64,000 nucleotides of DNA from assembly GCF_019393635.1 (NCBI RefSeq), contig NC_057862.1:263204441-263268440 (forward strand). The letters are read 5' to 3'. The DNA comes from Dromiciops gliroides. Its lineage: Eukaryota; Chordata; Mammalia; Microbiotheria; Microbiotheriidae. The notes beneath the pieces were generated by a model. It saw only the letters and a program-made list of their open reading frames with translations. It made no database searches and was not told the origin of the DNA. A program made the position numbers and the translations under genes. How positions within the stretch are numbered: the stretch's first letter is position 1; every line of letters starts with the position of its first letter. Shown here in pieces: positions 48,166-59,066 of this stretch.

Positions 48166-49100
48166 ATGAGCAGAGAAAAGTGAGGCCTATATAAAGTTTC
48201 TTTAGTGACAAGGAAGAACAAGGTGCACCCTCAGAGGAAGATGTCAACATCAGGGTGCCTATATCTAAAGCTTCCAAGAAAAATATGAATTGCTCTCAGG
48301 CCATAGAAGTGCTCAAGAAGGACTTTGAAGATAAAGTTAGAGAGGTAGAGGAAAAAAATGAATGACAAATGAGGGTGATTCAGGAAAGTCATGAGAAAAA
48401 GTCACCAGCTTGAAAAGCCAAATTGGACAAATGGAAAAGGTGGTACAAAAGCTCAGTGATGAAAATACTTGCCTAAGAATTAGGATTGAACAAATGGAAG
48501 GCAGTGACTTTATGAGAAACCAAGACACAATAAAGCAAATCCCAATGAATAAAAAAAATAGAGAGCAATGTGAAATATCTTCTTGGAAACACTGCTGACC
48601 TGGAAAATAGATCCAGGAGAGGTAATTTAAAAATTATTGTTCTACCTGAAAACCATGATCAAGGAAAGACCTTAGACATCATCTTCCAAGAAATTGTCAG
48701 GGAAAATTGCCCTGATATTTTAGAAGCAGAAGGTAAAATAGAAATCAAAAGAATCCACAGAACAGCTCCTGAAAGATCTCCCAAAAGGAAAAGTCCCAGG
48801 AATATTATAGGCAAATTCCAGAGCTCCCAGGTCAAGGAGAAAATATTTCAAGCTGCCAAAAAGAAGCCAAAGTCAAGATAGCACAAGATCTAGCGTCTTC
48901 TACATTAAAGGACGAGACAGCATGGAATATGATATTCCAGAGGGCAAAGGAATTGGGATTATAATCAAGAATCATATATCCAGAAAAACTGAGTATAAAC
49001 TTTCAAAGGAAAAATGGGACTTCAATGAAAAAGAGGACTTTCAGGTATTCATGATGAAAAGACCTGATTTGACTTTCAAGTACAAGACCCTAGAGAACCA
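48166..49100 (+). pseudogene. L1-H ORF1 remnant
   Basis: ATG at 48166 follows the 5' UTR; the second line of sequence carries a stop. It then reads the FFSDKEEQGAPSEE-like N-terminus shared with L1-A, a coiled-coil stretch, KYLLGNTADLENRSRRGN (48570-48625), IIVLPENHDQGK and FQEIVRENCPDILEAEGK, and a C-terminal part to 49095. Frameshifts at about 48350, 48560 and 48880 disable it. Confidence 0.85.
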
Positions 49101-49234
49101 TAAAAAAATTGGAGTTGGGGGACATATCTGGGGTTGTGCAGTGGGTGACTGTCTTGTGTCTGAGGCCACGTTTTGGCTGGGATCCCCATGCATCCAGGGT
49201 GGATGCTTTGTCCACTGTGTCACCTAGCTGCCCC
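49101..49234 (-). mobile_element. Antisense SINE embedded in L1-H spacer
   Basis: Same family member and same place as in L1-A and L1-D: ends ctttgtccactgtgtcacc and is followed by catgatgact cctttagggt. The upstream flank is lost, so the 5' spacer start is deleted here. Confidence 0.82.
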
Positions 49235-49394
49235 ATGATGACTCCTTTAGGGTAAAATTGAGGGGTGAGGGGAATGCACTGGGGAAGGGAGAAGGGCAGA
49301 GACAGCATTGGGTAAAATCCCATGTGAAAGAAACAGAAAAGGGCTTATGGTATGGGGGAGGAGATGAGGGAAGAGCAGGGCAGTAAGGGAATTT

Positions 49395-49622
49395 TATACT
49401 CATCAGAATATGCTGAAAGACCTTAATCTCATCAGAGTTGCCTCAAGGAGGGCTTAACAAACACACACCCAATTGGGTAGAGTAATCTATTTAATCTGGG
49501 CAATAAATGAGCCTGACACTCATCAGAATTGGCTTAAAGACCTCAATCTCATCAGAATTGGCTCAAGGAGGAAATATCATACACATTCAATTGGGTGGAG
49601 TAATCTATCTAACCCTGCAAGG
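49395..49622 (+). repeat. Tandem repeat of about 110 bp in the L1-H spacer
   Basis: Two units each with gaccttaatctcatcagag / gacctcaatctcatcagaa, ctcaaggagg, acacattcaattgggt and gtaatctat. Single related units occur in L1-A (29955 and 30240), L1-D (36720) and L1-C (37385). Confidence 0.75.
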
Positions 49623-51162
49623 AAATAGGAGGTGAGGGGGTAAAGAGAGAGACAAAAGAAGGAAGGGCATATTGAGGAAGGGGACAGAAAGAAGCAAATC
49701 CCTTTTGAGGAGGGATAGGATGAAAGAAGATAGCTAATAGAGTAAATATCATGGGTAAGGGAATAGGATGGAGGGAATCAGTTAACAATAGTAATCATGA
49801 AAAAGAGAAAAGGGGGAAATTTGTACAAAAATATTCATAGAAACTCTTTGTGGTGGCTAAGAACTGGGAATCAAGGGAATGTCCATCAATTGAGGAATGA
49901 TGGAAGAAGCTATGGTATATGATTTTAGTGGAATGGTATTGTGCTATAGGAAATGACAAAAAGGATTATCCCAGAAAAAACCTGGAAAGACTCATGTGAA
50001 CTGATGCATAGTAAAGTGAACACAACTGGGAGGACATTGTGCATAATGGCAGCAGTATTGTTCATGAGCAATTATGAATGACTTAACTACTCTCAGCAAT
50101 ACAATGATCCAAGACAATGCCAAGGGACTAATGAAGAAGCATACTATCCACCACCATAGAAATAACTGAAAACTTGTGGATTGTACATATAAAACCTATA
50201 TCAGATTGGTTGATGTCTTGTGGAGGGGGGAGGAAAGGCAGGGAGGGAGAAAAATTTGGAATTCTAAATCTTATGAAAATGAATATTGAAAACTACCCTT
50301 ACATGTAACTGGAAAAAATAAAATAAATGTTTGTTGCAAGAAAAAAAGTCAATAGAGAGAGGTAGAAGAAAAAATGGGGAGAGAAATGAAAGCAACACAA
50401 GAAAAGTATGAAAAAAGAATCAGTAGCTTGGAAAAGGAAGCACATTCCTTAAAAAATTCATTTGGTTAAATGGCAAAGGATGTGTAAAAATTTGCTGAAG
50501 AAAACAATGCCTTAAAAATTCATAATGGACAGATGGAAGCTAATGACTCCATGAGACACCAGGAATCAGTCAAACAGAATCAAAAGAATGAAAAAATAGA
50601 TGAAAATGTGAAATACCTCATTGTAAAGACAACTGATCTGGAAAATAGATGCAGGAGTGACAATTTGAGAATTATTAGACTACCCAAAAGCCAGTATTAG
50701 AGAAAGAGTCTATACACTGTATTCCAGCAAAGTATTAAGGAGAACTGCCCTGATATTATAGTTTCAGAGGACAAAATCATCATTGAAAGAATCCACCAAT
50801 CACCTCCTGAAAGAGACCCCAAAAGGAAAACTCCAAAGAATATTGTAGCCAAATTCCAGAATTATCAGATGAAGGACAAAATACTCCAAGCAGCCAAAAA
50901 GAAGCAATTTAAATACCTTGGAAAAACAGTCAGAATTGCACAGGACCTGGCAGCTTCAACATTAAAGGATCACAAGGCTTAGAATATGATATGCAACCCA
51001 GGATGAACTACCCAGCAAAACTGATCACTCTATTTCAGGGGAAAAGATGGCTATTCAGTGAAATAGGGGACTTTCAAGGTTTCCTGATGAAAAGACCAGA
51101 ACTAAAGAGAAAATTCGATCTTAACATAGAGGATTCAAGAGAAATTTAAAAAGGTAAACAGG

Positions 51163-51312
51163 AGAGGGGAGCAGCTAAGTGGCACAGCAGATAAAGCACA
51201 GGCCCTGGATTCAGGGAAACCTGAGATCAAATCCGGCCTCAAGACATTTGACACTTACTAGCTGTGTGACCCTGGGCAAGTCACTTGACTCTAATTGCCC
51301 CTCAGGGAAAAA
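51163..51312 (+). mobile_element. tRNA-like SINE in L1-G spacer
   Basis: Target-site duplication aaaaaggtaaacagg at 51148-51162 and 51313-51327. Confidence 0.95.
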
Positions 51313-51566
51313 AAAAAGGTAAACAGGGTTATTCAATATGGTTAAACTATTTATATCCCTACATGGGAAGAAAATACTTATAACTCTTGAGAACTGTATC
51401 TCTATTTGGACAGACAGAAGGAGTATAAATGTCTTTGATGTAATGATATAAAGTAAATTAAGGGGTAAAAAAAGGAGTTTATGGAAAGAAAAGGAAAGGG
51501 GAGGTGGAATGGGATTAATTACATCATATGAAGAGGTGCAAAAAACCTATTAAAATAGAGGGAAGG

Positions 51567-51707
51567 GGGGCAGCTAGATGGTGCAGTGGATAGAGCACCG
51601 GCCCTGGAGTCAGGAGGACCTGAGTTCAAATCTGGCCTCCGACACTTAACACTTACTAGCTGTGTGACCCTGGGCAAGTCACTTAACCCCAATTGCCTCA
51701 CTAAAAA
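51567..51707 (+). mobile_element. tRNA-like SINE in L1-G spacer
   Basis: Target-site duplication aaaatagagggaagg at 51552-51566 and 51708-51722. Belongs to the subtype ending ccccaattgcctcactaaa. Confidence 0.95.
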
Positions 51708-53364
51708 AAAATAGAGGGAAGGAAGGGAGGGATGAGCATTGTTTCAACCTTACTCTCATCATACTTGGTTCAAAGAAGGAATATCATATAAGTTCATATG
51801 GATAAAGAAATTTAGTTTATTCAGGGAAGTAAAAGGGTAAGGAGAAAAGTGGGGCCACTGATACAAGGGAGGGCAGAAGTGGGGGAGAAAAGGTTAAAGG
51901 AAAGGAAGGCGGGCTGAAAAAAGGGAGGGCAGATTGGGAGAGGCAGGGGTAAGAAGCAAAAGATTGGTGAGGAAGAATAGGGTGAAAGAAGAAGGGGAAA
52001 AGCACAAAAGGGGTAAATAGAATGGAAGGAAATAGTAATAAAACTGTGAATGTGAATGGGATGAACTCTGGCATAAAATGGAAGTGAATAGCAGAGTGGA
52101 TTAAAAAATAGAATCTCACAATATACTGTTTACAAGAAACACATTTGAACCAGAGAGACACACACAGAGTAAAGGTAAAATGTTGGAGCTTTATTATGCT
52201 TTAGCTGAAGTAAAAAAAAAAAAAAAAAAAAAGGAGGGGTAGCAATCCTTATCTCAGACAAAGCAAAGGCAAAAGTGGATCTAATTAAAAGAGATAAGAC
52301 AGGAAACTACATCTTGCTAAATGGTACAATAGATAATAAAGTAATATAAATACTAAACATGTTGGTGCCAAGTGTTATCACATTGAAATTCTTAGAGGAG
52401 AATTTAAATGAGTTACAAGAGGAAATAGACAGCAAAACTATACTAGTGGGGGATCTGAATCTTCTTCTCTCTGAATGAGATAAATCTAACCAAAAAATAA
52501 GAAGATAAAGAGGTGAATAGAATATTAGAAAAGATAGATATGAGAAATGTCTAGGTAAAATTGAATGGGGATATAAAGGAATATACATTTTTCTCAGAGG
52601 TACATGGCACATATTAAAAAATTGACTATGTATTAGGGCACAAAAACCTCATAGTCAAATGTAGAAAGGCAGAAATAGTAAATCTATCTTTCTCAGATCA
52701 TGATGCAATAAAAATTACATGTAATAAAGAGCCATGGAAAGGTAGACTGAAAATCAATTGGAAACTAAATAATCTCATCCTAAAGAAAGAACAGGTCAAA
52801 CAACAAATCATAGAAACAATCAATAACTTCATCCAAGAAAATGACAATAATGAAATAACACACCAAAATCTATGGGATGCAACTTAGGGCCAGTTTTATA
52901 TCTCTAAATGCTTAAATCAATAAAAAAGAGAAAGAGGATATTAATGCATGCAACTTAAAAAGCTAGAAAAATAACAAATTTAAAATCTCCAATTAAATAC
53001 TAAATTAGAAGTCCTGAAAATTAAAGGAGAAATTAATAAAACTGAAAGCAAGAAAACTATATAATTAGCAATAAAACTAAGAACTGGTTTTATGAAAAAT
53101 CCAATAAAATTGATGAACTGTTGGTTAATTTGATTTAAAAAAAGAAAGAAGAAATCCAAATTACCAGTATCAAAAATGAAAATTGTGATTTCACCACCAA
53201 TGAAATGGAAATTAAAGCAATAATTAAGACCTATTTTGCCCAACTGTATGCCAATAAACTTGACAATCTAAATGAAATGGATAAATATTTACAAAAATAC
53301 AAATTGCCCAGGTTAATTGGCAAGGAACTAAAATCCTTAAATAAGCCCATATTAGAAAAACGAA

Positions 53365-53528
53365 GGGGGCAGCTAGGTGGTACAGTGGTTAGAGCACCAG
53401 CCCTGGAGTCAGGAGTACCTGAGTTCAAATCTGGCCTCTGAAACTTAACACTTACTAGCTGTGTGACCTTGGGCAAGTCACTTAACCCCAATTGCCTCAC
53501 TTAAAAAAAAAAAAGGAAAAAAAAAAAC
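53365..53528 (+). mobile_element. tRNA-like SINE in L1-G ORF2
   Basis: Complete copy of the aattgcctcact subtype with a long A-rich tail. ORF2 resumes at about 53530. Confidence 0.92.
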
Positions 53529-54767
53529 AAATTGAACAAGCCATCAATGAACTCCATAAGAAAAAAAATCTCCAGGGCCAGATGGGTTTACAAGTGAATT
53601 CTACCAAACATTTAAAGAATAATGCATTCCAATATTATACAAATGATTTGGAAAAATAGGTATAAAAGTCCTACCAAATTCCTTTTATGACACAAATATG
53701 GTGTTGATACCAAAACCAGGGAGAGCCAAAATAGAGAAAGAAAATTTCCCTAATGAATATTGATGCTAAAATCTTAAATAAGATATTAGCAAGGAGATTA
53801 CAGCAAGTGATCACCAGGATAATACACTATGACCAGGTGGGATTTATACCAGGAATGCAGGGCTGATTCAACATTACGAAAAACCATTAACACAATCACC
53901 CACATCAATAAGAAAACTAACCAAAATTATATGATTATCTCAATAGATGCAGAGAAAACATTTGATAAAATACAGCACCCATTCCTAATAAAAACACTAG
54001 AGAGCATAGGAATATGTGGAATTTTCCTTAAAATAATAAGTAGTAGCTACCTAAAACCATTACCAAACATTCTGTTATAGAGATAAGTTAAAGGCATTCC
54101 CAATAAGATAAAGAGTGAAACAGGGATGTCCATTATCACCTCTATTATCTAATACTGTACTAGAAATGTTAGCTTTAGAAATCAGAGAAGAAAAAGTAAT
54201 TAGAATAGGCAAGGAGGAAACAAAACTATCACTCTTTGTAGATGATATGATGGTATACTTAGAGAATCCTAGAGAATTGATTACTTGAAGCAATCTTTAG
54301 CAAAGTTGCAGGATATAAAATAAATCCACATAAATCTTCAGCATTTCTATACATGACCAACATAGTCCAGCAGCAAGAGATAGAAAGAAAAATTCCATTT
54401 AAAGTAACAACAGCCAATATAAAATACTTGGGAATCTACTTGCCAAGACAAACCCAGGAACTCTATGAACACAATTACAAAACACTTTTCACACAAATCA
54501 AATCAGGTCTAGATAATTGGAAAAATATCAATTGCTCATGGATAGGCCAAGCTAATATAATAAAAATGTCAGTCAGACTAACTCAAAATTATTTTATAGA
54601 GCTAGAAAAAATAAGAACAAAATTCATCTGGGAAAAAAAAAGGTCAAGAATATCTAGGGAACTAATGAAAAATAATGCACAGGACAGTGGGCTTCCAAAT
54701 ATGAAGCTTTACTATAAAGCGGTAGTCATCAAAACTATTTGTTACTAGCTAATAAACAGAGTGGAGA

Positions 54768-54985
54768 GGGGTAGTTTGGTGGTGCAGTGGATAAAGCAGT
54801 GGATCTGGATTCAGGAGTACATGAGTTCAAATCTGGCCTCAAACACTTGACACTTCCTAGCTGTATGACTCTGGCCAAGTCGCTTAACCCCCCACCCCCC
54901 CCGCCATTGCCCCAAAAAACAAACAAAAAACAAAAACCCCAAAACAAAAACAAAAACAAAAACAAAAACAAAAACAAAACAAGAA
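54768..54985 (+). mobile_element. tRNA-like SINE in L1-G ORF2 with (AAAAC)n tail
   Basis: Diverged head, C-rich segment (54889-54903) and a long AAAAC tail. ORF2 resumes at aaacagaaatagggtgg. Confidence 0.9.
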
Positions 54986-55446
54986 AAACAGAAATAGGGT
55001 GGAGGATCAATGAAATAGGTTAGGCACAGGAGACACCATAGTAAATTACTTTAGTAATATACTGTTTGATAAGCCCAAAGACTCCAGCTTCTGGGATAGG
55101 AACTCAGTATTTGACAAAAACTTCTGGGGAAATTGGTAGATAGTATGGCAGAAACTAGGCATAGATCAACATCTTACACCTTATACTAAAATAAGGTCTA
55201 AATGGGTGATTTAGACATAAAAGGTGATACCATAGGTAAATTAGGAGAGGAAGAAATAGTTTACCTCTCAGATCTTTGGAAAGCAGAACAGTTTATGACC
55301 AAACAATAGATAGAGAATATTATGAAATGCAAAATGGATGATTTTGATTACATTAAATTAAAAAGGTTTTGTAGAAACAGATCAGTGCATCCAAAATTAG
55401 AAGGGAGGCAGAAAGCTGGGAAACAATTTTTATAGGCAGTATTTCT

Positions 55447-55601
55447 TTCTTTTTTTGTGTGTGAGACAATTGGAGTTAAGTGACTTGCCCAGGGTCACAC
55501 AGCCAGTAAGTGTCAAATGTCTGAGGCTGAATTGGAACTCAGGTCCTCCTGAATCCAGGGCCAGTGCTCTATACCCTGTGCCACCTAGCTGCCCCCATAG
55601 C
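55447..55601 (-). mobile_element. tRNA-like SINE in L1-G ORF2, antisense
   Basis: Target-site duplication cagtatttct at 55437-55446 and 55602-55611. Confidence 0.95.
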
Positions 55602-56708
55602 CAGTATTTCTGGTAAACACCTCATTTCTAAAATATATCAGAAGCTAAATCAAATTTAGAAGAATCCAAGTCATTTCCCAATTGAGAAATGGTCAAAGGA
55701 TATGAAAAGGCAGTTTTCTGATGAAGAATTCAAAGCTATCTATTACCATATGAAAAATGCTCTAAATCACTACTGATCAGAGAAATGAAAATTAAAACAA
55801 CTCTGAGGTACCACCTCATACCTATCAGATTGGCTAATATGACAAGAAAGGAAAACAATAAATGTTGGAGATGCTATGGAAAAAATGGAACACTACATTG
55901 TTGGTGGAGTTGTGAACTGGTCTGACCATTCTGGAGAGCAATTTGGAATTATACCCAAATGGCTATAAAGCTGTACATACCCTTTGATCCAGCAATACCA
56001 CTATTAGATATTTTTCCCAATGAGCTCATAAAAAAGGGAAAAGGACCCACATGTACTAAAATATTTATAGCTGTTCTTTTTGTGGTGGCAAAGAATTGGA
56101 TATTGAGGGGTTGCCCATCAATTGGCGAATTTCTAAACAAGTTGTGGTATATGAATGTAATGGAATACTATTGTGCTGTAAGAAACAATGTGCTGGCAGA
56201 TTTCAGAGAAACCTGGAAGGACTTACATGAACTGATGCTGACTGAGATGAGCAGAACCAGGAGAACATTGTACACAGTATCAACAACATTATGTGTTGAT
56301 CAACTGTGATAGACTTGATTCCTCTCAGCAATACAATGGTCCAAGATACCTCAGAAGGATGCATGATGAAAAATGCTCTCCAAATCCAGAAAAAAAAAGA
56401 ACTGTGGAATCTAGATGCAGATTCAACCGTGCTATTTCTATTGTTTTTGTTGTTGTTGTTTTTCTTTTTTGAGGTTTTTCCTTTTTGTTCTGATTCTTCT
56501 TTCACAGCATGACTAATGTAGAAATATGTTTAATGCAATTGTACATATATAAACTAGATCAGATTGCTTGCTGTCTTCGGGAGGGTGGAGGGAGGGGAAG
56601 TAGGGAGAAAAAATTGAAACTAGAAATCTTATAAAAACAAATTTTGAAAACTATCTCTTCATGTAACTGGAAAATAAAATACTTTTATGTTAAAAAGGGC
56701 AGAATTGG

Positions 56709-57250
56709 TAAACAAATCTTTTGTAGGTGAAATATTAATATCTTCAGGCAACACAAACAAAAGACAAAAACTTAAATGAAGCCTCAATAATTAACTCTTA
56801 AATAATAAGTGGAAAAAATAAATAAAAACAATTGATAATTATGTGAAGGGCAATCAGAATGATGAAACTACATGGCTGTAATATAGGTAAATTAAGTTCT
56901 ATGGGAAAAATATATTCCAAATATATTAATATATTAACAAAATAAAAATGAAAAGGTTAGTAAACTGAATAAGTTTTAAAAATTAGAAAAAATACAACCC
57001 AAATAAGAAAATTAGAGGATAAATAAATTGGAAAGCAAACATTATAAGTATGCTAAACAAATAAAAGCTGGTTCTTTGAAAAGACTAACAAAATAGATAA
57101 ACCTTTAGCCAACCTGATTAAAAAGAGAGCAAAAAAAACCCCAAATTATCAAAATAGCCAATGAAAATGGTTGAAATCAGAACAAGCCCAGAAAAAATAA
57201 TAAAAATTGTGATAAAAACTTATTATATGTAGAGAAAATACTCGGAGCTG
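56709..57250 (+). mobile_element. Older L1 ORF2 fragment
   Basis: ctggttctttgaaaagacta acaaaataga encodes SWFFEKTNKIDKPLANLIKK, a conserved ORF2 segment between endonuclease and reverse transcriptase. Probably the continuation of 33080-33443. Confidence 0.6.
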
Positions 57251-57279
57251 AGAGATGAAATATCTTGTTCAAGGAATAG

Positions 57280-58060
57280 TAGGGAGATCAGTACTACTGG
57301 ACTGAAGAGTATATGGTAGAGAATAAGGTGTAAGAAGATTGAAAAGCTGTGACTCTGTGTGTGTGTGTGTATGTGTGTGTGTGTGTGTGTGCACATGTGT
57401 GGCTTGATTATGAAGCTACTTAAATGTCAAATAGAGAATTTTGTATTTTGTCCTGGAGTCTATAGGAAACTCATTGAGTTAATTGAATAAGGGGTGACAT
57501 GCTTGTACCTGTGCTTTAGAAAAAAAAATATGGTAGTTCAATGAAGGATGTATTGTAGTCGGGAAAAACTTGAGTCAGGCAGAGTCACCGTCAGACTATT
57601 TAATGCAATAGTTCAAGGGCATGTGCCTGGAAGTAAGGTATAAGAAGGTAAGTAAGAAGATGAAAAAGGTGTATTTGAGGTAAAGGTATACTTGACAGAT
57701 CTTTGGCAACAGATTATGGGGGTAAAAAAACAGTGAGAAGTTTAGGATGACACCTAGGTTGTAAGCCTGGGGTATTTGGAGGATGATGTTAATCTCAACT
57801 GAAAGAAAGAAGTGAGGAGTGGGAACAGTTTAGGGGGAAAGGTAATGAATTTAGTTGTGGGCATGTTGAGTTTAATATGTCTACTAAATTTCCTGTTTAA
57901 GATGTCTGAAAAGCAGTTGGTGTTGTCACAGTAGTGGTCAGCAGAGAAGTAGATTTGAAAATCATGAGCATAAAGATGATAATTAACCTCAGGAACTGTG
58001 TGGCACCTGGATGAGGATCCAGTGAAGTATACTGAAAAAGAGTGGTCAGATAGGTAGGAG
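57280..58060 (-). mobile_element. L2-clade LINE relic with left arm of inverted repeat
   Basis: ttttgtattttgtcctggagtc, ggtgacatgcttgtacctgt and gtgggcatgttgagtttaat follow the family order of the 15.4- and 20.6-kb copies. Contains a (TG)n at 57355-57391. Confidence 0.65.
57791..58010. repeat. Left arm of a 220-bp inverted repeat
   Basis: Matches the reverse complement of 59218-59437 at 216 of 220 positions by eye, without gaps. Confidence 0.95.
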
Positions 58061-58145
58061 AAGAACCAAGTGTTCCCTTCCTTTTTAAAATTTCCTTCCC
58101 TTTGTATATCTTTGTTGGGTAAAATAGATTAATGAACCCAAATGA

Positions 58146-58190
58146 ATTTGTGTGTGTTTGTGTGTGTGTGTGTTTGTGTGTATATATATA
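58146..58190. repeat. (TG)n/(TA)n microsatellite
   Basis: TG-rich run with short TA end inside the L1-I spacer region. Confidence 0.9.
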
Positions 58191-58561
58191 GACCTCCCCA
58201 TTTTCTTTTCCACTGTAAAAGCTCTTCCTTACATGGCTGTGAAAGAGGTATGTCAGATCATTTCCCTATTCTTCCTCTCCCTTCCCCCATCTCTTAATGC
58301 ATCCTATTTTGTCAATGCTTCAATATTTTTAGGTCATCCCAACATAATTAATATAATTGATGCTCTCTGTTCGTGTAGCCTTTAGCTGCCCTGATAATAA
58401 TTATGTTCTTTGGAGTTATAACTATCATCTCTCCATATAGGAATGCAAAGATTTTTAACCTTATTGAATCCCTTATGATTCCTCCTGAATCAAGTTTGAA
58501 TGTCAAATTATCTATTCAGCATTGGTCTTTTCATCAGGAATGCTTGAAAGTCCTCCATTTC

Positions 58562-58742
58562 TTTTCTTTTCTCTCTTTCTTTCTTTCTTTCTTTCTTTTT
58601 TTTTTGTGGGACAATGAGGGTTAGGTGACTTCCCCAGGGTCACACAGCTAGTAATTGTCAAGTGTCTGAGGCTGGATTTGAACTCAGGTTTTCCTGAATC
58701 CAGGGCCTGTGCTTTATCCACTGTACCACCTAGTTGCCCTGT
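58562..58742 (-). mobile_element. tRNA-like SINE, antisense, (TTTC)n tail
   Basis: Target-site duplication aagtcctccatttc (58548-58561) and aagtcctctatttc (58743-58756), inside L1-I ORF1. Confidence 0.94.
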
Positions 58743-59066
58743 AAGTCCTCTATTTCAATAATTATCCATCCCTCTGTTTTGCTGGGTAGGTTCTTCTTCT
58801 TTTTTTTTTTCCTCTCTGGAATTCCAAACTATTTTAATGTGGAAGCTGCTAAATCTTATATGATGCTGACTGTACTTCCATTATATCTGAACAGTGGTTG
58901 CTTTCAACTTTTTCCCCTTGACCTAGGAGTTCTGGCTATAGTAATCTTGAGAATTCTCATTTTGGTATCTCCTTCAGGGTGTGATCTGTGAATTCTTTCA
59001 ATTTCTATTTTACCCTCTTGTTCTAGGATATTAGGGCAGATTTTTTTTATTTTTTAATTAAAAAAA

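Larger units (their letters stand above)
47525..50347 (+). mobile_element. L1-H: ORF2-less L1 nested in L1-G ORF1
   Basis: 5' UTR (47525-48165, GC-richer), ORF1 (48166-49100), spacer with an embedded antisense SINE (49101-49234) and a two-unit tandem repeat (49395-49620), then ORF2 C-terminal remnant (about 49825-49990) and 3' UTR ending in aataaaataaatgtttgttgcaag plus poly(A) (50347). No endonuclease or reverse transcriptase core. Its position interrupts L1-G ORF1 cleanly. Confidence 0.82.
47330..51148 (+). pseudogene. L1-G ORF1 remnant, split by L1-H
   Basis: N-terminal part 47330-47524 corresponds to the RYYDDRED-type ORF1 of L1-C, with the start codon changed to ACG. The remainder (50348-51148) continues the coiled coil, the RNA-binding segment (KYLIVKTTDLENRC, about 50610) and the C-terminal domain. 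The two parts meet within the same Lys/Glu-rich stretch. Stops are present in both. Confidence 0.8.
52100..56309 (+). pseudogene. L1-G ORF2 remnant
   Basis: Endonuclease motif QETHL (about 52135), RGVAILISDKAKA (52236-52270) and GDLNLL (52447). The reverse transcriptase stretch 53829-54080 includes [19 protein letters not shown] (motif A). The catalytic box is LFVDDMM (54231), with both Asp retained. The thumb-region frame 54353-54748 has YLGIYLPRQTQELYEHNYK. The C-terminal part 55959-56309 has KIFIAVLFVVAKNW and WYMNVMEYYCAVRNN. Longest open piece is 131 codons; three SINEs, frameshifts and stops disable it. Confidence 0.88.
46750..56692 (+). mobile_element. L1-G, full-length L1 with a 16-bp target-site duplication
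   Basis: Flanked by aaaagggcagaattgg at 46734-46749 and 56693-56708. 5' UTR 46750-47329, ORF1 47330-47524 and 50348-51148 (split by L1-H), spacer to about 52060, ORF2 52100-56309, 3' UTR to 56692. SINEs interrupt it at 51163, 51567, 53365, 54768 and 55447. Without insertions it is about 6.3 kb, a normal full-length L1 size. Both ORFs are broken. Confidence 0.9.

Noticed and set aside
49395..49622. CRISPR-like or satellite array
   Set aside because: Only two units, inside an L1 spacer, in a mammalian genome.
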